Positions 34,435 to 44,345 of a DNA stretch of 64,000 bases are shown here, one piece after another (position 1 is the stretch's first letter; the number at the start of each line of letters is the position of its first letter). The notes under the pieces were generated by a model. It was not told the origin of the DNA, made no database searches, and saw nothing but the letters and a program-made list of their open reading frames with translations. Source of the DNA: Vibrio coralliirubri (GTDB taxonomy: Bacteria > Pseudomonadota > Gammaproteobacteria > Enterobacterales > Vibrionaceae); contig NZ_AP025470.1 of NCBI RefSeq assembly GCF_024347375.1, positions 3,038,001 through 3,102,000 on the forward strand, in the 5' to 3' direction. The translations under genes and the position numbers were made by a program.

Positions 34435-34536
34435 GGAATAATTATTCCTTCGTATTCTGGTGTTTGGAATAGCTAACACAACCTTCTGGGATCATTGTCA
34501 AAGAAAACCGTTGGTCACTATTCCACCAAGGAATAG
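34435..34536. promoter_or_regulatory. GGAATA operator-like motifs in divergent promoter
   Basis: Perfect 14-bp palindrome GGAATAATTATTCC (34435-34448), a half-site GGAATA (34466-34471) and a second inverted repeat CTATTCC-N5-GGAATAG (34518-34536). They lie between the RpiR regulator and the symporter operon and are the best candidates for its binding sites. The two full sites are about 86 bp apart, near eight helical turns, which would suit looping. Confidence 0.6.
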
Positions 34537-34618
34537 ATTTTGAAACTCATTATTCAAACTGACATTCTGAAAAAATAATAATAAACACCCTCTATCCTAT
34601 TCATGCTACGGAGCTGCT

Positions 34619-36211
34619 ATGAATTCACTATTTACTTCGCTGGACTGGGCGGTATTTGCGGTTTACTTCGCTGTTATCGCTTTTACAGGCTGGCACTTCA
34701 GCCGAACCAAGATCACGAGCACCAAAGATTATTTCTTAGGCGGTAACTCGATGCCAATGTGGGTCGTTGCCATCTCAGTATTGGCGACCTCGCAATCTGC
34801 AGCGACGTTCTTAGGAGGACCAGAATCTAGCTACCGTGGCGATCTCACTTATCTAGCGACCAACATTGGTGGAATTATTGGAGCTGTCTTTGTCGCATTA
34901 GTACTGATACCTCGCTTCTACAAAAACAAAGTATCTACCGTTTACGAACTGCTGAAAGTTCGTTTTGGCGAGAAAACAAAACAGCGCGCAGGCGTGATGT
35001 ACTTGGTCGGTCGCGTATTTGCTTCTGGTGCTCGCCTGTACATGGCCGCTATCGCTGTCTCCATGATTCTATTTACCAACATTGACCCAAGCAGCGTAGT
35101 GACTTCAGTGGTCATTCTGGTTGCCGTTGGCCTTGCTTATACTTACATGGGTGGCATTCGTTCCGTTATCTGGAGCGACCTAATTCAGCTTGTGGTTTAT
35201 GTCGGTGCAGCCATTGCTGTGATCATCTATTTATTGGGACAAATTCCAGCTGATTTCAACCAAATTGCGCAAGTACTGGCTAACCCTGGTGAAGGCCAAG
35301 CTTCGAAACTGACCTTATTAGATTTTAACCTCGACTTTAGCCCTGCTGGCACCTTCAGCTTTTGGGCATGTATTACGGGATTCGTGCTGTTAAACATTGG
35401 TGCGTTTGGCCTTGATCAAGACATGACTCAACGTGTTTTGACTTGTAAAGATGCTAAGCAAGGTTCAAAGGCGATGATTAACTCAATCATTTTCTCAATT
35501 CCAGTTGTGCTTGTATTCATGTCAATTGGCCTACTTTTGTATGTCTTCTACCAAAGACCTGAACTGATGGGCGTTGAAGGTAAAGAAGTTGTTCAAAATT
35601 TTAATGGCGAGAACGTCACTATTTTCATGTATTACGTGCTGAATGAAATGCCAGCAGGTCTTAGAGGCTTGGTTACTGTTGGGGTTGTTGCAGCGGCACT
35701 TTCAACACTAAATTCTGGATTAAACTCAATGTCATCAGTGGCTATTCAGGATATCTATAAGCCTTGGCTAGAAGCTCGTAAAGGAGTGCAAGATGATTTC
35801 CATTACGTGAAAGCTGGCCGATTTGGTATGGCGGCGGCAGCTGTGGCCTTAGGTAGTATGGGAATCCTGTGTTACTACTGGCAGCAGTACACTGACATGC
35901 CACTGTTGTCGTTTGCTTTGAGTGTGATGGTCTTTGCCTACACAGGGTTGTTGGGTGTCTACTTCACCGCAATATTCACTGAGCGCGGTAACGAAACTTC
36001 GGTCGCTTTAGCTCTAATGGCAGGCTTCTTCACCACTCTGCTGATGCAAGCTTATGTTTGGGATAGCGTGATGGGCGTGATTAACGATGATTGGGTAGGA
36101 GTTCGTTTAGCGTTCCCTTATCAACTTTGTGTTGGCACATTTGTATCGTTAATCGTGTGCCTTTCAGGAAAGAAGCAAACTCAAGAAGTTAATAAACTAC
36201 AAACGGTTTAG
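34619..36211 (+). CDS. Sodium:solute symporter (SSS family)
   Basis: 530 aa, about 13-14 hydrophobic segments. SSS-family start WAVFAVYFAVIAFTGWHFSR, then TSTKDYFLGGNSMPMWVVAIS, LATSQSAATFLGGPE, YTYMGGIRSVIWSDLIQ and ALSTLNSGLNSMSS. First gene of an operon with an amino-sugar kinase, anmK and murQ (3-nt gap to the kinase). The substrate is therefore likely a murein sugar (GlcNAc, MurNAc, anhydroMurNAc or the disaccharide). This is inference; family members also carry sialic acid or glucose. Confidence 0.85.
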   Translation: MNSLFTSLDWAVFAVYFAVIAFTGWHFSRTKITSTKDYFLGGNSMPMWVVAISVLATSQSAATFLGGPESSYRGDLTYLATNIGGIIGAVFVALVLIPRFYKNKVSTVYELLKVRFGEKTKQRAGVMYLVGRVFASGARLYMAAIAVSMILFTNIDPSSVVTSVVILVAVGLAYTYMGGIRSVIWSDLIQLVVYVGAAIAVIIYLLGQIPADFNQIAQVLANPGEGQASKLTLLDFNLDFSPAGTFSFWACITGFVLLNIGAFGLDQDMTQRVLTCKDAKQGSKAMINSIIFSIPVVLVFMSIGLLLYVFYQRPELMGVEGKEVVQNFNGENVTIFMYYVLNEMPAGLRGLVTVGVVAAALSTLNSGLNSMSSVAIQDIYKPWLEARKGVQDDFHYVKAGRFGMAAAAVALGSMGILCYYWQQYTDMPLLSFALSVMVFAYTGLLGVYFTAIFTERGNETSVALALMAGFFTTLLMQAYVWDSVMGVINDDWVGVRLAFPYQLCVGTFVSLIVCLSGKKQTQEVNKLQTV

Positions 36212-36214
36212 CCA

Positions 36215-37099
36215 ATGATTACCCATACTTTGGCAGTCGATGGCGGTGGAACTAAAACCGCCATTAGACTGAAGCGAATATTACCAACACTAAGTAACAT
36301 CGAAGAGTGTATTTTACCTGCAACGTCATTGACCTTATATGGTGAAGCTGCGATCACTCAACTGACTCATTATATTGATGAAATGTTGAGTGTTAATCAG
36401 ATAAAATCACAACAGTGCTATATTGTGGTTGGTGTTGCTGGCGTAGGAAACTTAGATTTAAAAGCCAAACTGCAATCGGCGTTAACCCATTGCCCGCACC
36501 TGTATGTAACGACTGATGCAGAAGCGTCAGTATTTGGTGCTAATTCAGGACAAGGAGTTAACTGTATTGCGATTGGGACGGGATCTGTTGCGATTCAATT
36601 AGACGTACAACAAAAGACTCAACAAGTTGGTGGCTGGGGTTTCCCAATTGGTGACCAAGGTGGTGGCGCTTGGCTTGGCTTTCAAGCTGTTCAACAAACT
36701 CTCGTTGAATTAGATAACAAGCGTACTTCTTTAACGAGTCAGCTTGTAATGCGAAAGACAGGCAACGAACGCAGCCAAATTCTACAGTGGATTGGCGAAG
36801 CTAACGCGACCGATTACGCCAAATTTGCACGAGAGCTCGTTGATATGGAACAGCGCTGCTCAACGGCAAATACCATATTAAAACAAGGTATTGAAGAAAT
36901 AGAGAAGCTCACACGAACATGCTCAGACTATAACTCATTACCGATTATGTTCTTAGGCAGTTTAGGACAGTTCTATCGCCCTAGGCTTTCCCAAGAACTC
37001 CAAGTTCGTACCTTAAACATTCAAGGTAATGCTCTGGATGGTGCAGAAGTCATCGCTAACCAAAAGATCCAGCAGCTTAATTTAGGAAGTGAACAATGA
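36215..37099 (+). CDS. BadF/BadG-type amino-sugar kinase (GlcNAc/MurNAc kinase-like)
   Basis: 294 aa. ASKHA-fold phosphate motif LAVDGGGTKTAIRL at the N-terminus, VGVAGVGN, GTGSVAIQLD, and GGWGFPIGDQGGGAWLG. Related to N-acetylglucosamine kinases and to clostridial MurK. In this operon it most likely phosphorylates the GlcNAc released by NagZ, but MurNAc is possible. Overlaps anmK by 4 nt (ATGA). Confidence 0.85.
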   Translation: MITHTLAVDGGGTKTAIRLKRILPTLSNIEECILPATSLTLYGEAAITQLTHYIDEMLSVNQIKSQQCYIVVGVAGVGNLDLKAKLQSALTHCPHLYVTTDAEASVFGANSGQGVNCIAIGTGSVAIQLDVQQKTQQVGGWGFPIGDQGGGAWLGFQAVQQTLVELDNKRTSLTSQLVMRKTGNERSQILQWIGEANATDYAKFARELVDMEQRCSTANTILKQGIEEIEKLTRTCSDYNSLPIMFLGSLGQFYRPRLSQELQVRTLNIQGNALDGAEVIANQKIQQLNLGSEQ

Positions 37100-38208
37100 A
37101 ATCAGAGTTATATATCGGTGTGATGTCAGGGACGAGCATGGACGGCGTTGATACAGCCTTAGTGTCGATTGAAGATACGCGCATCACATTGCTGGCTCAT
37201 GATGAGTTCCCAATGCCTGACGACCTCAAAGCGCGTCTGCTTGAAGTCTGTATTGGTCAGAAAACCGATCTGATTGCCATTGGCGAACTCGACCACCAGC
37301 TTGGCCATCTGTTTGCTGATGCGGTTCTGCAACTTCTCGAAAAGTCAGGTACACCTGCATCTTCTGTAACTGCGATTGGTAACCATGGCCAAACAGTATT
37401 CCACCAGCCAACCGGCGAATCTCCATTTACCATGCAGTTGGGTGATGCCAACATCATTGCCGCTAAAACACAGATTCAAACGGTTGCCGATTTCAGGCGT
37501 AAAGACATGGCATTAGGCGGACAAGGTGCGCCATTAGTCCCTGCCTTCCACCATACGATTTTCCAGCCGCAAGACAGCTCAGTTGTGGTGTTGAATATTG
37601 GTGGTATCTCGAATATTTCAGTACTGCGCCCTAATCAGCCAACGCTTGGTTATGATACAGGCCCGGGCAATATGTTGATGGACGCTTGGGTTGATAAACA
37701 CACGGGTGAGAAGTTTGACCGTGATGCGCAATTTGCGCTTAAAGGTCAACTCAATCAAGCTTTACTCAAACAGTTGTTAAATGAATCTTATCTATCTCAA
37801 GTGCCACCGAAAAGTACCGGTAGAGAACTATTCAACCTACCTTGGCTAGAGCAACAATTAACAGAATTTAAAGATCTTGCAGTTGAAGATGTTCAGCGCA
37901 CTCTTTGTGAATACACCGCATTGACGATAGCCAATGAAGTGGAGACTTATCGCTTGGGTAACCAACCTGCACTGTATGTGTGTGGCGGTGGTACACGAAA
38001 TCCATTGTTGATGGAGAGACTGTCTGAACTGCTTCCAAGTTGGGAGGTTGATTCAACCACCAGTAAAGGCGTGGATGCCGATTACATGGAAGCGATGGCC
38101 TTTGCGTGGCTTGCTCAACGTCATGTTCATCAACTGCCAAGCAATTTACCAGAAGTGACTGGCGCAAGCAGAGCAGCCTCTCTAGGCGTTCTCTATCGTG
38201 CTGACTAA
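37096..38208 (+). CDS. anmK: Anhydro-N-acetylmuramic acid kinase AnmK
   Basis: 370 aa. GVMSGTSMDGVDTALV at the start, IGNHGQTVFHQP, TVADFRRKDMALGGQGAPLVP and GYDTGPGNMLMD are diagnostic. Opens the 1,6-anhydro ring and phosphorylates to MurNAc-6-P, the MurQ substrate. Start codon overlaps the kinase stop codon. Confidence 0.96.
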   Translation: MKSELYIGVMSGTSMDGVDTALVSIEDTRITLLAHDEFPMPDDLKARLLEVCIGQKTDLIAIGELDHQLGHLFADAVLQLLEKSGTPASSVTAIGNHGQTVFHQPTGESPFTMQLGDANIIAAKTQIQTVADFRRKDMALGGQGAPLVPAFHHTIFQPQDSSVVVLNIGGISNISVLRPNQPTLGYDTGPGNMLMDAWVDKHTGEKFDRDAQFALKGQLNQALLKQLLNESYLSQVPPKSTGRELFNLPWLEQQLTEFKDLAVEDVQRTLCEYTALTIANEVETYRLGNQPALYVCGGGTRNPLLMERLSELLPSWEVDSTTSKGVDADYMEAMAFAWLAQRHVHQLPSNLPEVTGASRAASLGVLYRAD

Positions 38209-38232
38209 ACAACTTTAGAACCATCATTTTAG

Positions 38233-39174
<942 letters not shown>

Positions 39175-39212
39175 TCTAGACTTTGTTGTTAAGTGTTACG
39201 CCCGCTGCATAC

Positions 39213-39248
39213 AAAAAGACCAGTTCACACGCGGTACTGGTCTTTTTT
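39213..39248. terminator. Terminator of murQ operon
   Basis: Stem AAAAAGACCAGT / ACTGGTCTTTTTT with an 11-base loop; also usable by the convergent lipoprotein gene. Confidence 0.85.
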
Positions 39249-39277
39249 AGTTTTAATTTTTCATCGCTAGCTTGGGC

Positions 39278-39628
39278 TTAGTAGTCGTTTGAGAACTCGT
39301 CCCAGCCGCGTTGCCACTCCATGCGGAAACGTTGAGCGTCTTCCGTACCAGAACACACGCCTTCATACACCTGACCAGATAAACCAATCTGATAAGCATG
39401 GTTCGGATTACAATATTCAGTCACACCTAGGTGATAACCTTCTGTGTAACTCGCTTGAACGACTGCGCCAAGCTCAGTCATCTCTGAGTACGAACGTTGA
39501 GTGTGGCCTTTGATACCATCACGATAGCCAATCTCTTGCCAATTGCCTTCAGCTGCTAAATCTTGAACATTGGCGCTGCATCCTGCAAGGCTAAATGCCA
39601 CGGCGAATAGTGCGATTATTTTTTTCAT
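39278..39628 (-). CDS. DUF2799-like lipoprotein
   Basis: 116 aa. Signal MKKIIALFAVAFSLAGC with lipobox LAGC and lipidated Cys17. The mature part has two repeats of a GYxxG type (EIGYRDGIKGH, YTEGYHLGV) and two further Cys, as in DUF2799 proteins. Position 2 after Cys is Ser, so outer-membrane sorting is likely. Function unknown. Confidence 0.78.
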   Translation of the reverse strand: MKKIIALFAVAFSLAGCSANVQDLAAEGNWQEIGYRDGIKGHTQRSYSEMTELGAVVQASYTEGYHLGVTEYCNPNHAYQIGLSGQVYEGVCSGTEDAQRFRMEWQRGWDEFSNDY

Positions 39629-39687
39629 TTCAGTCCTTTATATTTACCTAGCCACTTCCTGACGAAGCGTTGCCTTTGTGGTGATTC

Positions 39688-39881
39688 TCCGCTGAACACT
39701 GGCTGATGTCCACTTATGTCTGTTATCTGCCACTGATATCTATTGGTTACCGCTTAAAGCTGATAAGCCGCCACTTGCCAGAAGCAAGACACTTCTCAAC
39801 ACGCATAACCAACCGCTCTACAAACGTAGCAAACCACTCAATCAGTTATAACACCACTTAATTGACTATTCGACCACTCAC
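39688..39881 (+). promoter_or_regulatory. Phased array of LytTR-type repeats upstream of cstA
   Basis: Direct 8-bp repeats of the form NCC(A/G)CT(T/C/G)A start at 39688 TCCGCTGA, 39709 TCCACTTA, 39729 GCCACTGA, 39749 ACCGCTTA, 39770 GCCACTTG, 39789 GACACTTC (weak), 39813 ACCGCTCT, 39834 ACCACTCA, 39854 ACCACTTA and 39874 ACCACTCA. Steps are 20-21 bp except around the weak copy. The BtsR (YehT) site in E. coli is a direct repeat ACC(G/A)CT(C/T)A spaced about 21 bp. A further GCCACTTC lies at 39651. A TAATAT -10 candidate is near 39916. Confidence 0.75.
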
Positions 39882-39960
39882 TCTCATAGCGGAAGTTTCT
39901 TCTCATGCTCTTCTTTAATATACACCCTGACTTAATTAATACATTCAGGGATAACAAATT

Positions 39961-41454
39961 ATGATGTGGTTTCTTACCTGTGTTGCAGCACTCATTGGTG
40001 GCTACTTTATTTACGGTGCCTTTATCGAGAAGGTTTTCGGTATCAATGAAAAGCGTCAAACACCCGCTCACACCAAGCAAGATGGCGTGGACTACGTTCC
40101 AATGTCGACACCAAAGGTTTACCTAGTTCAGCTGCTTAACATTGCAGGTGTAGGTCCAATCTTCGGCCCTATCATGGGTGCCCTTTACGGCCCAGCAGCG
40201 ATGCTTTGGATCGTGCTAGGTTGTATCTTCGCAGGTGCAGTACACGACTACTTCTCAGGTATGTTATCTATCCGTAATGGTGGTGCTTCGGTTCCAACTA
40301 TCACTGGACGTTACCTAGGCAATGGCGCAAAACACTTTATGAACATCTTTGCCATTGTTCTACTGCTTCTCGTTGGTGTGGTATTCGTATCTGCTCCTGC
40401 AGGCATGATCACTAACCTAGTGAACGACCAAACTGATTTCGCGATGTCTGCAACAACCATGGTTGTTATCATCTTTGCTTACTACATCATCGCAACGATT
40501 GTCCCTGTCGATAAAATCATTGGTCGCTTCTACCCACTGTTCGGCGCACTGCTTATCTTCATGTCTGTTGGCCTAATCACTGCGATTGGTCTATCTGACG
40601 AGCACCAAATCATGGGTGGCTTCGAGATGAAGGACATGTTCACCAACATGAACCCGAATGACCTACCACTTTGGCCTGCTCTATTCATCACCATTGCTTG
40701 TGGTGCTATTTCTGGCTTCCACGCAACTCAGTCACCACTAATGGCGCGTTGTATGGAAAACGAGAAGAACGGTCGCTTCGTATTCTACGGTGCAATGATT
40801 GGTGAAGGCATCATCGCTCTAATCTGGTGTGCACTTGCTCTGTCATTCTTCGGTTCAGTTGAGTCTCTCTCTGACGCAATTGCAAACGGCGGCCCTGGCA
40901 ACGTGGTATACAGCGCTTCATTTGGTCTACTGGGTGTATTCGGCGGTATCCTTGCTTTCCTTGGCGTAGTTATCCTGCCAATCACTTCTGGTGACACAGC
41001 ATTCCGTTCTAGCCGTCTTATCCTTGCTGAATACTTCAACATGGAACAGAAAACTCTGCGTAACCGCCTACTAATGGCTCTACCATTGTTCGTTCTTGGT
41101 GGCATCCTGACTCAAGTAGATTTCGGTATCATCTGGCGCTACTTCGGTTTTGCTAACCAGTCAACGGCAGTAATGATGTTGTGGACAGCTTCAGCTTACC
41201 TACTTCGTCACAACAAACTGCACTGGGTAACAACGGTTCCAGCTATCTTCATGACGTCTGTATGTATCACATTCATCCTGAACAACAGCCAACTAGGCTT
41301 TGGTCTACCAATGCAGCTTTCAACCATCATCGGTGTGGTGAGTGCATTCGGTGTTGCGGCTTACGTTATCAAAATCTCGAAAGGCAAAGGCGATATCGAT
41401 CTTGCTGATGAACAAGAAGAGAAAGAAGCAAAAGGCGTAACCAAAACTGCCTAG
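39961..41454 (+). CDS. cstA: CstA-family transporter, probable pyruvate uptake (BtsU-like)
   Basis: 497 aa, polytopic. CstA motifs: LNIAGVGPIFGPIMGALYGP, AGAVHDYFSGMLSIRNGGAS, GFHATQSPLMARCMENE and PITSGDTAFRSSRL. Shorter than E. coli CstA/BtsT (about 700 aa); this is the compact Vibrio type, not a truncation, since both ends and the charged C-tail are present. A histidine kinase/LytTR pair follows, and LytTR repeats precede it. In V. campbellii the homologous Bts system controls a pyruvate transporter, BtsU. AGGG precedes the start. Confidence 0.88.
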   Translation: MMWFLTCVAALIGGYFIYGAFIEKVFGINEKRQTPAHTKQDGVDYVPMSTPKVYLVQLLNIAGVGPIFGPIMGALYGPAAMLWIVLGCIFAGAVHDYFSGMLSIRNGGASVPTITGRYLGNGAKHFMNIFAIVLLLLVGVVFVSAPAGMITNLVNDQTDFAMSATTMVVIIFAYYIIATIVPVDKIIGRFYPLFGALLIFMSVGLITAIGLSDEHQIMGGFEMKDMFTNMNPNDLPLWPALFITIACGAISGFHATQSPLMARCMENEKNGRFVFYGAMIGEGIIALIWCALALSFFGSVESLSDAIANGGPGNVVYSASFGLLGVFGGILAFLGVVILPITSGDTAFRSSRLILAEYFNMEQKTLRNRLLMALPLFVLGGILTQVDFGIIWRYFGFANQSTAVMMLWTASAYLLRHNKLHWVTTVPAIFMTSVCITFILNNSQLGFGLPMQLSTIIGVVSAFGVAAYVIKISKGKGDIDLADEQEEKEAKGVTKTA

Positions 41455-41565
41455 TTCTTTCAGACTCTTGATAAAAGAGGCACGTCTTCATAGAGAGACA
41501 AAAGAACAGCCAAACACACTTCGCTTGCTCCCATAATCACCCAGTGATTCATGGAAATTAAGACT

Positions 41566-41591
41566 AAAGCCCGTCCTCCGTGATGGGCTTT
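41566..41591 (+). terminator. Hairpin after cstA
   Basis: AAAGCCCGTC / GATGGGCTTT with a six-base loop; short T tail. Would separate cstA from btsS at least partly. The rest of 41455-41734 shows no gene. Confidence 0.6.
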
Positions 41592-41734
41592 ACTGTATCT
41601 CAGCATTAGTACATCAATATTGAACTTAGCCTGAGAAGCAATAGTCGCTCGATATAACCAACGAAAACACAAGCAAAGCTACCGTTACCACGCAATGAGC
41701 TTTACACTTAACAAGCGTCTCAATAGGTGAAAAT

Positions 41735-43405
41735 ATGGAACTCATTCTCTCTCTGCTGCAACAAACCTGTGTCTACTTAGTGATTGCTTACATGCTCAGT
41801 AAGACTCCACTGATTCTCCCTTTGTTGAGCATCTCTTCACGCTTAAGTCATAAAGTCAGCTGTTATGTTCTGTTTTCTCTATTCTGTATTATGGGCACCT
41901 ATTTTGGACTGCAGATTAATGACGCGATAGCCAACACTCGTGCGATGGGTGCGGTAATGGGTGGTCTGTTTGGCGGCCCTGTCGTTGGCTTTGCGGTCGG
42001 CTTTACTGGCGGTATTCACCGTTACTCATTAGGCGGCTTCACAGACTTGGCTTGTGCTATTTCCACCACAGCAGAAGGCCTGATTGGTGGCCTGTTGCAC
42101 GTTTATCTCGTTAGGAAGAACAAAGCCAGCCAACTGTTTAATCCATTGGTGGTTTTCTCAGTAACCCTGTTTGCAGAGATCATTCAGATGCTGATTCTGC
42201 TGGCGGTCGCAAAACCCTTCGAACAATCCTATGCTCTGGTTTCCGATATTGCGGCGCCAATGATCATTGCTAACTCAGTCGGTGCAGCACTGTTCATGAG
42301 CATCATCCAAGACAGGAAAACCATCTTCGAAAAGTACTCGGCTACCTTCTCACGCCGCGCATTAACCATCGCCGAGCGTTCGGTGGGTATTTTACATGGC
42401 GGATTCAATTCTGATAACGCACAAAAAATCGTACGTATCGTTTATGAAGAGACCAATGTTGGTGCGGTAGCGATTACCGACCGAGAAAAAATCCTCGCGT
42501 TCGTTGGCATTGGTGATGTACACCATATTCCAAATACTCCGATTTCATCGCAAAGCACGCTCACTTCGATGGAACAAAACGACATCATCTACCTTGATGG
42601 CAAAGAGAACCCATACCAATGCTCCTTGTCTCAGGATTGTAAATTGGGTTCTGCGTTGATTATTCCATTGCGCGCGGGTAACGAAGTGGTAGGCACCATC
42701 AAACTGTATGAGCCAAAACTAAAGCTTTTCTCGACCATCAACATGTCGATGGGTGAAGGTATCGCTCAGCTATTATCGAGCCAGATCCTCTTTAGCAACT
42801 ATCAGCAGCAGCAAACGCTACTGACACAAGCGGAAATCAAACTGCTGCACGCTCAAGTGAATCCACACTTCTTGTTCAATGCGCTTAACACCATCAGCGC
42901 AGTAACACGTCGTGACCCAGATAAAGCTCGAGAGTTGATTCAGCACTTGTCTCACTTCTTTAGAAGTAACCTAAAGCAGAACATTAATACCGTGAAGCTC
43001 AAAGACGAACTGGCGCACGTCAACGCTTACCTGACCATAGAGAAAGCACGCTTTACCGATCGACTAGAGGTGGAGTGGGATATCGACCCGCAGTTATATG
43101 AATCTCAATTGCCGAGCTTTACCCTGCAACCGCTGGTAGAAAACGCCATCAAACATGGGATATCTAATATGTTGGAAGGCGGTAAAGTAAAGATCTCTAG
43201 CGAGGCTTTCGAGGGTGGGTTCAAGTTAACCGTTGAAGACAATGCAGGTAATTATCAGAAGCCATCTCAAGATCATGTAGGATTAGGGATGGAAATTGTT
43301 GATAAACGACTCACTAATTTCTTTGGACAAGATTCAGCACTAAAAATAGAATCTCAACCACAGCAATTTACTCGAATGAGCTTTATCATACCTATACTAA
43401 AATAA
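41735..43405 (+). CDS. btsS: LytS/BtsS-type sensor histidine kinase
   Basis: 556 aa. Six or so N-terminal membrane segments of the 5TMR-LYT type (GAVMGGLFGGPVVGFAVGFTGGIHRYS) occupy about 1-200. A GAF-like region (about 215-345) follows, then the His_kinase domain with phosphoacceptor His in HAQVNPHFLFNALNTISA (near 379) and an ATPase domain (PLVENAIKHG). Close in length to E. coli BtsS, a high-affinity pyruvate sensor; pyruvate sensing here is inferred from family and from the cstA neighbour. Confidence 0.88.
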   Translation: MELILSLLQQTCVYLVIAYMLSKTPLILPLLSISSRLSHKVSCYVLFSLFCIMGTYFGLQINDAIANTRAMGAVMGGLFGGPVVGFAVGFTGGIHRYSLGGFTDLACAISTTAEGLIGGLLHVYLVRKNKASQLFNPLVVFSVTLFAEIIQMLILLAVAKPFEQSYALVSDIAAPMIIANSVGAALFMSIIQDRKTIFEKYSATFSRRALTIAERSVGILHGGFNSDNAQKIVRIVYEETNVGAVAITDREKILAFVGIGDVHHIPNTPISSQSTLTSMEQNDIIYLDGKENPYQCSLSQDCKLGSALIIPLRAGNEVVGTIKLYEPKLKLFSTINMSMGEGIAQLLSSQILFSNYQQQQTLLTQAEIKLLHAQVNPHFLFNALNTISAVTRRDPDKARELIQHLSHFFRSNLKQNINTVKLKDELAHVNAYLTIEKARFTDRLEVEWDIDPQLYESQLPSFTLQPLVENAIKHGISNMLEGGKVKISSEAFEGGFKLTVEDNAGNYQKPSQDHVGLGMEIVDKRLTNFFGQDSALKIESQPQQFTRMSFIIPILK

Positions 43406-43511
43406 TGGTATTTTCGGAGACAAATAGCTCCGAGTTGAAACATTTAGAAGCAGACATTTAAAAAGATAAGCGTGAATCAAGCAGGGATAGAACCAAGATG
43501 AAGATTGTAGG

Positions 43512-44243
43512 ATGTTAAAGGCATTAGTTGTCGATGATGAGCTTTTTGCTCGCGAAGAGCTGATTGAGCTGCTGACCGAAACCGGAGAAGTGGAAATCAT
43601 AGGCCAAGCAAGTAACGCCATCGAAGGACTGAAACAGATCAACCTACTCAAGCCTGATGTCGTGTATTTGGATATCCAAATGCCGCAGGTTACCGGGATT
43701 GAACTGTTAAGCATGCTTGACCCTGACACCATGCCTTACGTGGTATTCGTCACCGCCTACGACCAATATGCGATTCAAGCCTTTGAAGATAACGCTTTTG
43801 ATTACCTACTTAAGCCAGTCGAGCCTTGTCGATTAAACAAGAGCGTTTGTCGCCTGAACAAGGTCATCAAACAAAATCAAAAAGCACCAGAACAGAACAT
43901 CTCAGCAATTGCTCCCTGTCACTTAGAGCAGATACCGTGTATCGGTCATAACCGCATTGTGATCATGGCAAGCCAAACGGTCGAGTGCGCCTATTCCGAT
44001 ATCAGTGGTGTGCATGTTCGCAGCTCATCGCAAACCGCGACCTCACAGTTAACGCTAAAGATCTTGGAAGAAAAAACCGATTTGATCCGCTGTCATCGCC
44101 AATATTTGATCAACATAAAATCAATCCAAGAGATCAAACTGTTAGAGAATGGATTAGCGGAGATCATTACCCTGACTGGCTTTGAAGTGCCGGTCAGTCG
44201 TCGCTACTTAAAGACTTTAAAAGAGCAACTCGGTCTCCAGTAA
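43512..44243 (+). CDS. btsR: LytTR response regulator BtsR
   Basis: 243 aa. Receiver domain with Asp-Asp at 8-9, phospho-Asp54 in VYLDIQMP and TAYDQYAIQAF. A LytTR DNA-binding domain (about 140-240) includes RCHRQYLINIKSI and VPVSRRYLKTLKEQL. Partner of the kinase encoded 106 nt upstream. The repeat array before cstA matches the known LytTR/BtsR site pattern and is the expected target. Its downstream terminator has been split by an IS element. Confidence 0.9.
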   Translation: MLKALVVDDELFAREELIELLTETGEVEIIGQASNAIEGLKQINLLKPDVVYLDIQMPQVTGIELLSMLDPDTMPYVVFVTAYDQYAIQAFEDNAFDYLLKPVEPCRLNKSVCRLNKVIKQNQKAPEQNISAIAPCHLEQIPCIGHNRIVIMASQTVECAYSDISGVHVRSSSQTATSQLTLKILEEKTDLIRCHRQYLINIKSIQEIKLLENGLAEIITLTGFEVPVSRRYLKTLKEQLGLQ

Positions 44244-44284
44244 AGCGTTAGAAGTTCGACGCCTAGTTCCAAAGCACGATCAAA

Positions 44285-44295
44285 AAAGCCAACGT
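44285..44295. terminator. Left arm of a split terminator
   Basis: AAAGCCAACGT here pairs with ACGTTGGCTTT at 45730-45740 on the far side of the IS element. Joined without the IS, the hairpin has the four-base loop ATCA. The minus-strand T run is at 44282-44287, so it originally served mainly ispH. Confidence 0.75.
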
Positions 44296-44305
44296 ATCAT
44301 GAACT

Positions 44306-44345
44306 GACCCCCAATAGTTGGACACCAATTATTGGGGGTCTTTTT
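44306..44345 (+). terminator. Hairpin in IS left end just before orfA
   Basis: Perfect 11-bp arms GACCCCCAATA (44306-44316) / TATTGGGGGTC (44330-44340) followed by five T that run directly into the orfA ATG. It overlaps the left inverted repeat. It probably stops or sequesters read-through transcripts entering from outside, limiting transposase expression. Confidence 0.7.

Noticed and set aside
39961..41454. CstA gene as a truncated pseudogene because it is about 200 aa shorter than E. coli CstA
   Set aside because: The N-terminus and a natural charged C-terminus are present, all family motifs are intact, and short CstA homologues are normal in Vibrio.
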